Below, in pieces: positions 27,942 to 36,398 of a stretch of DNA of 64,000 nt; the stretch's first letter is position 1; each line of letters opens with the position of its first letter. This stretch comes from Ruegeria haliotis (GTDB lineage Bacteria > Pseudomonadota > Alphaproteobacteria > Rhodobacterales > Rhodobacteraceae), in assembly GCF_013377785.1 (NCBI RefSeq), contig NZ_JABXWT010000010.1:62001-126000 (forward strand). The letters are read 5' to 3'. Made by a program: the position numbers and the translations under genes. The notes below the pieces were generated by a model. That model was given only the letters and a program-made list of their open reading frames with translations. It had not been told where the DNA came from and searched no databases.

Positions 27942-30185
27942 CTATGCCTGATTGCGCAACCACTCCATAACCGCCGGGCGCACGGATTGGTCGCCACGAT
28001 GGCGGGCATCGGCAATGATCTTGCGCACCTCCTGCAGGTTCGAGCGCAGCAGCAGACTTTTGACCGGACCGATCGAGGCGGGACGCATGGACAGGGTCCG
28101 CAAACCCATCGCCGCAAGGCACAATGCCTCAACCGGACGGCCCGCATCCTCGCCGCAGAAACTGAGCGGTGTTTCCGAGATATCACAGCGCTCGACTATG
28201 CTCTCGATGAAGGTGAGAAAACTGACATTGAGCGAGTCGTAGCGACGGCGCACCAGCTCGTTCTCGCGGTCCGCGGCGAAGAAGAACTGCTTGAGGTCAT
28301 TACCGCCGATGGAAATGAAATCCACTTCGTCAAAGAACTTCTGCGGCGCAAAAGCCAGTGATGGCGTTTCCAGCATCGCGCCCACTTCGAGCGTTTCGGG
28401 CAGCGCATGACCCAGGCGTTTTTCACGCTCGATGGTCTTGTTCACTTCCCAACGGGCTTCGCGGTATTCTTCGGCCTGCGCCACGAAGGGGAACATAACC
28501 GTCAAAGGCCGACCATTGGCGGCGCGGATCAGTGCCTGAAGCTGCATCCGCATCACGCCACGCTTGTCCAGACCGACGCGGATGGCGCGCCAGCCCAGCG
28601 CCGGGTTCGGCTCGGCCACGTGTTTCATATAGGGCAGAACCTTGTCCGACCCGATATCCAGGGTCCGGAACACCACGCGCTTGTCGCCTGCCGCGTCCAG
28701 AACACGCTGGTACTGTGTGACCAGCTCCAGACGTTTGGGCATCTTGTTGCGCACCAGGAATTGCAGTTCCGTCCGAAATAGGCCCACACCTTCGGCACCA
28801 GATGTTTCAAGGGATGGCAGATCGGCCATCAACCCGGCATTCATCACCAGATTGATCCGCGCCCCGTCCTGCGTCACCGTCGGCGTTTCACGGATCGAAG
28901 TATAGCGTTCCTGCGCCTTGGCCTGCATGGCGATCTTGTCGCGGAAGGCACTGACGACGGTATCTTCGGGGCGCAAATGTACCACGCCATGATCACCGTC
29001 CACCAGAACATGGTCACCGTTCAACGCCTCGGTCGTGATGCGGCCCACATGCACCACCAATGGGATCGCCAGCGCACGTGCCACGATGGTAGCGTGGCTG
29101 CCAACAGACCCTTCTTCGAGCACGATGCCCTTGAGCGACCGGCCATATTCCAGCAGATCACCGGGGCCAATATTGCGCGCAACCAGAATCGGATCAGGCG
29201 GCAGATCGGCGCTATCGGTCTTGCCCTGCCCTGTCAGGATACGCAGCAGGCGGTTGCTGAGGTCGTCCAGATCAGCCAGCCGTTCGCGCAGATACGGATC
29301 GGTGACCTGCTCCATGCGGGCGCGGGCCTGCGATTGCTCTTTTTCCACTGCTGCCTCGGCGCTGAGGCCAAGGGCAATGTCCTCTTCCATCCGGCGCATC
29401 CAGCCTTTGGAATTGGCAAACATCCGGTAGGCCTCAAGAACCTTGAGCTGGTCCTTGTCACCGCCTTGCGAAATCTCGAGCATCTTGTCGACACCCACGC
29501 GCAGTTCCTCGACCGCTTCGGTCAGGCGCTCGCGCTCACTATGCGGATCTTCGGCAATGGGATTGGTGACTACGACGCGCGGTTCGTGCAGCCAGACATG
29601 GCCTTCGGCCGAGCCTTCTTGCGCCGGACCACCGCGCAACAGCACGGATTGTTGGTGCAGGGGCGACAGGGCCGCACCTTCGCCGACAAAGGCGCCAAGC
29701 TCTGCCATTTCGGCCAGAACCATTGCGACGACTTCCAACGCATAGACCTCATCGGCCGAAAACTCGCGCGCATCACGGGACTGCACTACCAGAACGCCCA
29801 GTTTCTCGCCCAGACGTTGCACAGGGACACCCAGAAAAGACGAGTACTTTTCTTCGCCCGTTTCCGGCATAAACCGGAACCCTTTGGACGAGGGCGCGTC
29901 TGCTGTGTTCACAACCTTGCCGGATTTGGCAACACGCCCGACAAGCCCTTCGCCCAGACGAAGACGGGTCTTGTGCACCGATTCCGGTGACAAACCTTCC
30001 GTCGCGCAAAGTTCCAATGTCTCATCGTCACGGAACAGGTAAATCGAGCAGACCTCACGGTGAATGCTGTCCGCAATCAGATGCGTGATCCGGTCAAGAC
30101 GCTCTTGACCGGCGGCTTCGCTCGCCATCTCTTCGCGCAGCCGCCCCAGCAGCTTGCGGGATTCTGTTTCAGTGCCGTCCGCCAT
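27942..30185 (-). CDS. ptsP: Phosphoenolpyruvate-protein phosphotransferase (nitrogen PTS enzyme I) with GAF domain
   Basis: EI-Ntr takes phosphate from PEP and passes it to NPr, the first step of the regulatory nitrogen PTS. The 747-residue layout is an N-terminal GAF domain (about 20-165, able to bind small ligands such as glutamine in homologues), the EI N-terminal region, and a swivelling domain with phospho-His364 in GSHATIVARALAIP. The C-terminal PEP-binding barrel contains GVGLFRTELQFL and SIGGNDLKQFFFA. It lies 46 nt downstream of lysC and is probably co-transcribed, a pairing common in Rhodobacteraceae. Confidence 0.96.
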   Translation of the reverse strand: MADGTETESRKLLGRLREEMASEAAGQERLDRITHLIADSIHREVCSIYLFRDDETLELCATEGLSPESVHKTRLRLGEGLVGRVAKSGKVVNTADAPSSKGFRFMPETGEEKYSSFLGVPVQRLGEKLGVLVVQSRDAREFSADEVYALEVVAMVLAEMAELGAFVGEGAALSPLHQQSVLLRGGPAQEGSAEGHVWLHEPRVVVTNPIAEDPHSERERLTEAVEELRVGVDKMLEISQGGDKDQLKVLEAYRMFANSKGWMRRMEEDIALGLSAEAAVEKEQSQARARMEQVTDPYLRERLADLDDLSNRLLRILTGQGKTDSADLPPDPILVARNIGPGDLLEYGRSLKGIVLEEGSVGSHATIVARALAIPLVVHVGRITTEALNGDHVLVDGDHGVVHLRPEDTVVSAFRDKIAMQAKAQERYTSIRETPTVTQDGARINLVMNAGLMADLPSLETSGAEGVGLFRTELQFLVRNKMPKRLELVTQYQRVLDAAGDKRVVFRTLDIGSDKVLPYMKHVAEPNPALGWRAIRVGLDKRGVMRMQLQALIRAANGRPLTVMFPFVAQAEEYREARWEVNKTIEREKRLGHALPETLEVGAMLETPSLAFAPQKFFDEVDFISIGGNDLKQFFFAADRENELVRRRYDSLNVSFLTFIESIVERCDISETPLSFCGEDAGRPVEALCLAAMGLRTLSMRPASIGPVKSLLLRSNLQEVRKIIADARHRGDQSVRPAVMEWLRNQA

Positions 30186-30231
30186 GGCCTAACCGCTTTT
30201 TGGTGTCAGGCAAAACCCTTGGCTAAAATGC

Positions 30232-31470
30232 TCAGGCCGCCTTGTCCAGTTCAAAGGCATCATGCAGTGCCTGAACAGCAAGTTCCATGTATTTCCGATC
30301 AACAAGAACGGAAATTTTTATCTCAGAGGTTGTAATGACCTTGATGTTGATCCCCTCATCCGAGAGTACCTTGAACATTTTGGCCGCAACACCGGATTGC
30401 GACCGCATGCCGATGCCTACGACCGAGACCTTGCAGACGTCTTCGTCCGCAACCAGTTCGGCGTAGTTGATCTCACCTTTGCCCTTGATCGCCAGCAACG
30501 CCTTTTCAGCCCGCGCCACCTGATCGGTGGGGCACGAAAAGGTCATGTCCGTGCGCCCCTCGTCCGAGATGTTCTGCACGATCATGTCGACATTCACGCC
30601 CTCTTCGCTGAGTGCAGTGAAGATGATCGAGGCGATGCCGGGACGGTCCGCCACCGAAACGACGGTCATCTTGGCTTCGTCGCGGGAATAGGCCACACCG
30701 GCCACAACATTGGATTCCATGATATCCTCCTCGTCGCAGACCAGCGTGCCGGCCTCGTCGGATTGTTCCTCAAAGCTTGAAAGAACGCGCAGTTTCACTT
30801 TGTAGCGCATCGCCAGTTCCACGGAACGGGTTTGCAGCACCTTGGCCCCCAGCGAGGCCAGTTCGAGCATTTCCTCGAACGCGATCCTGTCCAGTTTGCG
30901 CGCCTTTTCACAGATGCGCGGGTCGGTGGTATAGACGCCGTCCACATCGGTGTAGATGTCACACCGTTCGGCACCAAAGGCGGCAGCAAAGGCCACGGCA
31001 GTCGTGTCCGAGCCACCTCGGCCCAGCGTGGTGATACGACCCTCGGGGCTCAGCCCCTGAAAGCCTGCGACGACGGCAACCTTCATGCCTTCGTCGAATT
31101 TCTGGGTGATGTTCTCGGGCGGGATGTCTTCGATCCGGGCCTGACTGTGGGCGCTGGTGGTCAGCAGCGGCACTTGCCAGCCCTGCCAGCTGCGCGCGGG
31201 CACGTCCATTTCCTGCAGCGTCAACGCCATCAAACCGGCAGTGACATTCTCGCCCGAGGACACAACCGCATCATATTCGCGTGCATCGAACATGGGCGAT
31301 GTTTCGTTGACCCAGCCCACCAGTTCATTGGTCTTACCGGACATGGCCGAGACGATGACGATCACGTCATAGCCCTTGGCCACTTCGACGCCCACGCGTT
31401 TCGCCGCGCGGCGGATGCGGTCGAGATTGGCAACCGATGTGCCACCAAATTTCATCACGAGTACGGGCAT
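30232..31470 (-). CDS. lysC: Aspartate kinase
   Basis: Phosphorylates aspartate, the first step to lysine, threonine and methionine. The 412-residue product has the kinase motif KFGGTSV at 7-13, the GRGGSDTTA segment near residue 150, and two C-terminal ACT domains (from about 265, with VSVADRPGIAS and VSVVGIGMRSQSG) that mediate feedback inhibition. Upstream of ptsP on the same strand. The length fits the alpha/beta type, which can also contain an internal start for the ACT part. Confidence 0.96.
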   Translation of the reverse strand: MPVLVMKFGGTSVANLDRIRRAAKRVGVEVAKGYDVIVIVSAMSGKTNELVGWVNETSPMFDAREYDAVVSSGENVTAGLMALTLQEMDVPARSWQGWQVPLLTTSAHSQARIEDIPPENITQKFDEGMKVAVVAGFQGLSPEGRITTLGRGGSDTTAVAFAAAFGAERCDIYTDVDGVYTTDPRICEKARKLDRIAFEEMLELASLGAKVLQTRSVELAMRYKVKLRVLSSFEEQSDEAGTLVCDEEDIMESNVVAGVAYSRDEAKMTVVSVADRPGIASIIFTALSEEGVNVDMIVQNISDEGRTDMTFSCPTDQVARAEKALLAIKGKGEINYAELVADEDVCKVSVVGIGMRSQSGVAAKMFKVLSDEGINIKVITTSEIKISVLVDRKYMELAVQALHDAFELDKAA

Positions 31471-31635
31471 GGGGGCAAGTGTCTCCGCGCCTTGGATTTA
31501 TACTTCCGTGCCTCATATGCGAGGGGGGCCGCAAGGGCAAGACCGCAAAGAAGTTTCACCTGCGGCGCAGGGCAGCTTTACAATGCCAAGCTGCAGTGTC
31601 AGCCTAGGGTTAGCTGCTATTCCAAGAGGTTATTC

Positions 31636-31989
31636 ATGCTCCGCTTTACCATTGCCTTTGCCCTTCTGTCGTCCCCTGCCCTTGCGCAGGTCGCAAGTGT
31701 TGTTGGAACCGACGGCCAAAGCGGTCTGGGCACCGTGCCTTGTGCAGTAAATGCCGGTGATCCGCTGAAAAGCTGCAACGCAGAGCTGCGTCGCCGGGAC
31801 GACGGCACCATAACGCTGGCCGTTGGACTAGGGAACGGTGAAGTACGCAGCATCTATTTTACCGATGGAGTGCCGGAGTCCAGCAGCTCTGCCGCGAAAC
31901 TGACCTATGAGACGCGCGGCGATCTTCTGGTGATCTTCATTGATCCCGGCGAGGTGTACGAAATTCCCAAAGCCGCGCTGGCTCAGTAA
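31636..31989 (+). CDS. Exported hypothetical protein
   Basis: A 117-residue protein with a clear Sec signal peptide (MLRFTIAFALLSSPALA, cleavage likely after Ala17). The mature domain of about 100 residues has a Cys pair (in GTVPCAVNAGD and KSCNAELRR, 13 residues apart) that may form a disulfide in the periplasm. I do not recognise a characterised family. AGAGG lies upstream of the ATG. The 3' end overlaps the convergent SDR gene by 7 nt. Confidence 0.75.
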   Translation: MLRFTIAFALLSSPALAQVASVVGTDGQSGLGTVPCAVNAGDPLKSCNAELRRRDDGTITLAVGLGNGEVRSIYFTDGVPESSSSAAKLTYETRGDLLVIFIDPGEVYEIPKAALAQ

Positions 31990-32621
31990 GCGTGGGTTTC
32001 GCCGTCATAGGTTTCAAAACAGCCCGTGGTGGCCAGTGACAACGCATCAAATCGATCAATCAGGCCTGTCGTGGCCTGATCCGCATCGATATCAGCCCCT
32101 GATCCGCCCATGTCCGTCTGCACCCACCCGGGGTGATAGATACCCACGGCGATGCCGTCGCCTTTGAGGTCGGTGGCCAAGTTGCGCCCCAGATTCAACG
32201 CGGCCGCCTTGGACGCACGATAGATATAGCTGCCACCGGGCGCCCGCGTGTGCGAGGCCATTTGCGAGGACATGATCGCAATCTTGCCCTGCGCGGCACG
32301 CAGGTTCGGCAAAAGCGACTGAACCGTCAGAAACACACCGGTCACGTTGGTTGCAAAGCTTTGCGCCCACATATCGGCGGGGTATCCGTCGATGCCTTGG
32401 CCTTTGTCCAGATAAACACCCGCATTGCAGATCAACAGATCTATGGGTTGTCCCTGAAGCTGCCGGGCCATTGCCGCCTGCTGTGCGGGGTTTGACACAT
32501 CAAGGCGAACCTGAGCGCTGTTATCGCGGGTGGTTCCGGTGACAGCCTCACCCCGGTCGCGGTATCGATCCGCCAGGGCCTGCCCGATTCCGCGATTGGC
32601 CCCGGTGATCAAGATATGCAT
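31983..32621 (-). CDS. SDR family oxidoreductase
   Basis: A 212-residue short-chain dehydrogenase/reductase. The cofactor motif GANRGIG is at 7-13, NAG at 66-68, and the catalytic Tyr134 and Lys138 in YRASK with Ser119 before them. The lack of an acidic residue at the end of beta 2 (TGTTRD) and the nearby Arg suggest NADP preference, but this is a guess. It begins 3 nt after the DUF1178 gene, so the two form an operon. Substrate unknown. Confidence 0.9.
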   Translation of the reverse strand: MHILITGANRGIGQALADRYRDRGEAVTGTTRDNSAQVRLDVSNPAQQAAMARQLQGQPIDLLICNAGVYLDKGQGIDGYPADMWAQSFATNVTGVFLTVQSLLPNLRAAQGKIAIMSSQMASHTRAPGGSYIYRASKAAALNLGRNLATDLKGDGIAVGIYHPGWVQTDMGGSGADIDADQATTGLIDRFDALSLATTGCFETYDGETHAY

Positions 32622-32624
32622 GGT

Positions 32625-33080
32625 TCAGTTCGTCTTTCTGCTGGGAACGAATGGAAGAGGCGCGACCGGCACGCCGTCCTCGACCAGGGCTTTGGCCTCA
32701 TCCAGTTTAGCCTCGCCATATATGGCGCGATCCGGTGCCTCACCCAGATGGATTTTCCGCGCCTCGCTGGCGAAATCCTTGCCAACGTAATCCGAGTTTT
32801 CTTCGACCTTGCGCCGCAACTCGGTCAACGCCTTTTCAACGTTAGGCGCCGGAGTCGCAACGTCGATATCGCCTGCTGCAAGCGGTTTGGGCTCGGGCTG
32901 TGATTGCGCCTTGCGGGCGGGGCGAACGCGCGGTGTCATGATCGCCTTTTCCACCTGCGCACATCCGCAGACCATGCATGTCACCATACTTGATGCTGAC
33001 AGCTTGTCGAAGGCTTCGGCCGATTGGAACCAGCTATCGAATGTGTGACCTTCGCTGCATTTTAACGCGTACTGAATCAT
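32625..33080 (-). CDS. DUF1178 family protein
   Basis: A 151-residue protein of the DUF1178 family, found widely in Alpha- and Betaproteobacteria. The N-terminus has a zinc-ribbon-like set of cysteines: Cys8 in LKCSEGHTF and Cys35, Cys38 and Cys40 in TCMVCGC, matching the family. Function is unknown. It is the first gene of a two-gene unit with the SDR gene. Confidence 0.9.
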   Translation of the reverse strand: MIQYALKCSEGHTFDSWFQSAEAFDKLSASSMVTCMVCGCAQVEKAIMTPRVRPARKAQSQPEPKPLAAGDIDVATPAPNVEKALTELRRKVEENSDYVGKDFASEARKIHLGEAPDRAIYGEAKLDEAKALVEDGVPVAPLPFVPSRKTN

Positions 33081-33152
33081 GTTTCGTCCAAAATATCGGT
33101 AGGCGAATAGATACCGACCGGAATAGTAATATCAAGTCTTTCTAAAGCCCCT

Positions 33153-33614
33153 TCAATGCGGATAGGGCCCAAAACTGCGCAACATTTCGGCCAGATCAGG
33201 TGATGCAACCTTGAGTGCTGCTTTTTCAGGCGAATACCACTTGCGCTTGCGTTCACCTTTTTCGGGGTAACTTGAAACCAAAGACTGCACCTGCAGTGGG
33301 AAAACATCCACCAGACACAGCGCAGAACCGCGTTCCGTGCGATGCTTGAGATAGCAGAACTGGCCCAACCTGTCTGCGTTGCAATGTCCAACGACACCGG
33401 CTTCTTCCCACGCTTCCTGTGCGGCGGTTTGGGCCGTAGTCAGCCCGCCGATCAACCAGCCTTTGGGAATGCTCCAACGACGCGCCCGTCGGGTTGTGAT
33501 CAATAGAACTTCGGGCTGGCCCCGCTGGATCCGATAGCACAAGGCAGCCGCCTGCGGCAGAATGGGAAGCTTCCCGGTGCCACGCAACTGATCGGGCGAA
33601 AGCCTTGCATCCAT
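33153..33614 (-). CDS. NUDIX hydrolase
   Basis: A 153-residue Nudix protein of the short type that resembles diphosphoinositol-polyphosphate-like hydrolases of Rhodobacterales (RRWSIPKGW before the box). The box ends QEAWEEAGV, so the metal-binding EAWEE core is kept, while the first Glu and the Arg of the consensus are replaced by Leu and Gln. The ATG at 33614 is preferred over a GTG one codon upstream. It lies 72 nt upstream of the DUF1178 gene. Substrate unknown. Confidence 0.85.
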   Translation of the reverse strand: MDARLSPDQLRGTGKLPILPQAAALCYRIQRGQPEVLLITTRRARRWSIPKGWLIGGLTTAQTAAQEAWEEAGVVGHCNADRLGQFCYLKHRTERGSALCLVDVFPLQVQSLVSSYPEKGERKRKWYSPEKAALKVASPDLAEMLRSFGPYPH

Positions 33615-33755
33615 CACGTTGTGATGCCTTTCGAATGGGAGTCATGCCTGTCCGCCAAGCCGCTGAGTTTTGATGTTATTTTGCGGTTGAACACACTTAG
33701 AATACCACATGATGCGGTTCAAGCCAAGGCTGTCAGTGCAACGAGTAAGGACAAG

Positions 33756-34499
33756 CTACATACGTGCAGACAGTTTGCGCACCAGTTCTTCGGGCGGAAT
33801 ATCCGCATCGATCGCCAACCGACGCAGGCCGAAATGGACGCGGGCAATCTGTTGGTAATAGCGCGTATAGACGTAGTTGGTTCCGCCCCCGGCCAGCGCG
33901 CCCAACACGGGAACGGATTGTGCCGCCAGCTTTTGCCCCAGAACAATTGAAAGGCGTGGAGCGACGGCTGCGATCAGGCGTTGCATCGCAGGTCCAGTTA
34001 GGGTGAGCCGCACAGAGAAAAATCCCAGATCAGCCCCGTCATCGTGCGACAGCGGCCCAGCAGCCGACAAAACCCGCACACAGTCGAATTTCACGTTTTC
34101 CTCAGCAGGATCAAACCCTTCGCGTGCCGCTGCCCCCTGAATCGAGCGCAACAACATGGTTGTCGTCGCAGGCAGCTCCATCAAAGCAGTGGACACACCA
34201 CCCAATCCGCCAGCCGCGCCCAGCGCCGTTGTCAGTGCGGTATTCACCCAAGGTTGTTGGTCCGGCACTGCCCGCCGAGACCCTTGGGCCGCATGCATAG
34301 CGACCCAGAGCGCTTGCTCGGTTGCCCCGGTCAGGCCTTGGCGCACCGGTTCGGGCAGTTGTTCGAGCAGGGATTCCGCCGATCCACCCATCCGGTTCAG
34401 CAGTTTGATCCCTGCTCCTCCGGCTGTGCGATAATGTTCAGCCAACCGATCCAATTCGGCCTCGGTGTCCACTTTTTCGACTAGAACCACGTTCTGCAT
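33756..34499 (-). CDS. EcsC family protein
   Basis: A 247-residue protein of the EcsC family, named for a Bacillus gene near an ABC exporter and of unknown function. The family's features are visible: hydrophobic Gly/Ala-rich helices (TALTTALGAAGGLGGVS), LPATTTMLLRSIQ, and the C-terminal VPVLGALAGGGTNYVYTRYY. It is probably membrane-associated. The GNAT gene lies 53 nt upstream on the same strand. Confidence 0.88.
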   Translation of the reverse strand: MQNVVLVEKVDTEAELDRLAEHYRTAGGAGIKLLNRMGGSAESLLEQLPEPVRQGLTGATEQALWVAMHAAQGSRRAVPDQQPWVNTALTTALGAAGGLGGVSTALMELPATTTMLLRSIQGAAAREGFDPAEENVKFDCVRVLSAAGPLSHDDGADLGFFSVRLTLTGPAMQRLIAAVAPRLSIVLGQKLAAQSVPVLGALAGGGTNYVYTRYYQQIARVHFGLRRLAIDADIPPEELVRKLSARM

Positions 34500-34552
34500 C
34501 TGCGCCCTCCTGCCTGTAAGACATCGGCATTTAACAGGATGGTTTCAATAGG

Positions 34553-35047
34553 TCAGCGTGTCCAGCGCGTAACCGGACCATGGACGTCAGCCCAGACACC
34601 CGAGGTTAACTCCAGTCCCAGAACGCGGTCCGGGTTGGTAGGTGGCGGCATCTCGACCCCTTGTAACGGCAAAAAGCCAAACCGCGCATAATAAGGCGCA
34701 TCACCGACCAGCATGACCCGTTCCCAGCCCTTGGTCCGCCCGGCTTCGACACCGGCGTGGATCAGGTAGCCGCCCAACCCTTCGCCCTGATGGGTGGGGT
34801 GAACCGCGACCGGACCCAGCAACAATGCATCATGCTCGCCAACATGGACCGGCCAGAACCGGATTGCACCGGCCAGAATACCCTGCCCGTCGCGCGCCAC
34901 CAGAGACAAGCCTACCACCGGCGGTACATCATCGCGCAAACGATACGAGGACAGCGCCTCGCGCCCCGGCGCAAAGCACAGGTCATAGAGGGCTTCGACC
35001 TCCCACCAATCGTCCGGCTCTTCCGGCCTGATTCCGAACTGCTGCAC
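34553..35047 (-). CDS. GNAT family N-acetyltransferase
   Basis: A 164-residue GNAT protein of the YhbS-like group. The acetyl-CoA binding motif A is LLGPVAVHPTHQGEGLGGYL (Q/R-x-x-G-x-G/A form), followed by VMLVGDAPYYARFGFLP, typical of the family. I start at the GTG at 35047 with AGGGCAGG upstream; the longer frame to 35104 begins with TTG and lacks support. Acceptor substrate unknown. It is divergent from the flavin reductase gene. Confidence 0.88.
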   Translation of the reverse strand: MQQFGIRPEEPDDWWEVEALYDLCFAPGREALSSYRLRDDVPPVVGLSLVARDGQGILAGAIRFWPVHVGEHDALLLGPVAVHPTHQGEGLGGYLIHAGVEAGRTKGWERVMLVGDAPYYARFGFLPLQGVEMPPPTNPDRVLGLELTSGVWADVHGPVTRWTR

Positions 35048-35120
35048 GCCTGCCCTCTTTTCCTTGCTGGAATTCGCCCTAGCACTTCGGTACGCCTTGG
35101 GCAAACGCTTGGAGATATGG

Positions 35121-35726
35121 ATGTTCTATCGCCCCGAAGACGGTCACGGATTGCCGCACAACCCGTTCAACGCCATTATCACACCACGACCGATTGGCTG
35201 GATTTCGTCCCGCGACGCGAACGGGGTCAATAATCTGGCGCCGTATTCTTTTTTTAACGGGGTTGCTTACACGCCACCGCAGGTGATGTTTGCCTCGACC
35301 GGCACAAAGCACGATCAGGACCGCGGCAAAGACAGTATCGCCAATATCGAGGCGACAGGTTTCTTTTGCGTCAACGTCGTGGCACATGCGCATCGGGACG
35401 CGATGAACGCCAGTTCCGAAGGCTTGGCCAAGCATGTCGACGAATTCGATCACGCAGGTCTGGTCCCCGTGGAATGCGAGACCATTCCCTGCGCGCGTAT
35501 CCAAGGCGCCCCGGCTGCGCTGGAATGCAAGCTGACTCAGATTGTCACATTACCGGGCGAGGCCAATCGAGTGGTGTTCGGCGAGGTTACCGGCGTGCAC
35601 CTGCATGACGACCACATGCGCGACGGCAAATTCGATGTCACCTCGTTCCGGCCTCTGGCGCGATTGGGGTATCGGGATTATTCGGTGGTGAATAACCTGT
35701 TCAGTCTGTCGAGACCGGACGACTGA
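35121..35726 (+). CDS. Flavin reductase family protein (DIM6/NTAB type)
   Basis: A 201-residue FMN-binding split-barrel protein. The family pattern is clear: ITPRPIGWISSRDANGVNNL near the start, APYSFFNGVAYTPPQVMF, and NIEATGFFCVNVV. Such proteins reduce FMN or act as flavoprotein oxidoreductases, often supplying reduced flavin to an oxygenase. GGAG lies 6 nt before the ATG at 35121. The stop overlaps the next start by one base (TGATG), giving a coupled pair with the acyltransferase gene. Confidence 0.9.
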   Translation: MFYRPEDGHGLPHNPFNAIITPRPIGWISSRDANGVNNLAPYSFFNGVAYTPPQVMFASTGTKHDQDRGKDSIANIEATGFFCVNVVAHAHRDAMNASSEGLAKHVDEFDHAGLVPVECETIPCARIQGAPAALECKLTQIVTLPGEANRVVFGEVTGVHLHDDHMRDGKFDVTSFRPLARLGYRDYSVVNNLFSLSRPDD

Positions 35727-36367
35727 TGCCCCTGCCCGATCCAACGCGCCGCTACCCGATCACGCTGCCCGATGGGACAGATCACAAGGGCACGGTTTTT
35801 CTGTCACAGACGGTGGATCATCCGCGTTTCAAGGCTGGGGCATATAGCTATGCCTCGGATTTCGACCCGCCCGAAGATTGGGCAGCGCGGCTTGCGCCGT
35901 ATCTGTTTCCCTTCTCCCGAGAGCGGCTTGTTCTGGGTAAATTCTGCCAGATCGCGCATGGGGTGCGGTTCATCACTGCCTCGGCCAATCACGCGATGGA
36001 CGGGCTGACCTGCTTTCCGTTTCAGGTGTTCAATCCGGACCGCATGACAGGCTTTCAGCCCGATATCCGCGACACCATTGTTGGGCATGATGTTTGGATC
36101 GGGTATGGCGCGCTGATCCTGCCGGGGTCACAGATCGGTACCGGAGCAATCATCGGTGCCGGTTCTGTCGTTCGTGGAACCATCCCGCCTTATGCTGTCG
36201 TCACAGGCAACCCGGCAGAGGTGCAGCGATTTCGGTTCCCGACCGAAGTGATCGACCGATTGCTGGCCTTACAATGGTGGGATTGGCCCGCCGAGACGAT
36301 TGCCGCGGCAGAAGCCCCGCTGGTGTCCGGAGATATCGACGCGCTTGAACGCATCGCAGCGGAATAA
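35726..36367 (+). CDS. CatB-related O-acetyltransferase (left-handed beta-helix)
   Basis: A 213-residue hexapeptide-repeat acyltransferase of the xenobiotic acetyltransferase (CatB/VatD) group. The loop with the catalytic His is SANHAMDGLT near residue 92. The hexapeptide coils follow: IVGHDVWIGYGALILPG, IGTGAIIGAGSVV and IPPYAVVTGNPAEV. Members acetylate chloramphenicol, streptogramins or sugars; the substrate here is unknown and resistance should not be assumed. Coupled to the flavin reductase gene by a one-base overlap. A strong bidirectional hairpin follows. Confidence 0.9.
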   Translation: MPLPDPTRRYPITLPDGTDHKGTVFLSQTVDHPRFKAGAYSYASDFDPPEDWAARLAPYLFPFSRERLVLGKFCQIAHGVRFITASANHAMDGLTCFPFQVFNPDRMTGFQPDIRDTIVGHDVWIGYGALILPGSQIGTGAIIGAGSVVRGTIPPYAVVTGNPAEVQRFRFPTEVIDRLLALQWWDWPAETIAAAEAPLVSGDIDALERIAAE

Positions 36368-36392
36368 AAAAGGCGGCCAAACCAGCCGCCTT
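36366..36392 (-). terminator. Bidirectional terminator between acyltransferase and SulP genes
   Basis: An 8-bp stem (AAGGCGGC with GCCGCCTT) and 7-nt loop. On the minus strand it is followed by a run of T, so it best ends the SulP transcript; it can also end the + strand pair. Confidence 0.85.
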
Positions 36393-36398
36393 CTACTA

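Noticed and set aside
33077..33397. 106-residue minus strand frame
   Set aside because: It is a shifted frame of the Nudix gene and its downstream gap, without its own motifs.
35726..36367. Chloramphenicol/streptogramin resistance gene
   Set aside because: The CatB-like fold is real, but the wider family includes many sugar acetyltransferases and there is no resistance context.
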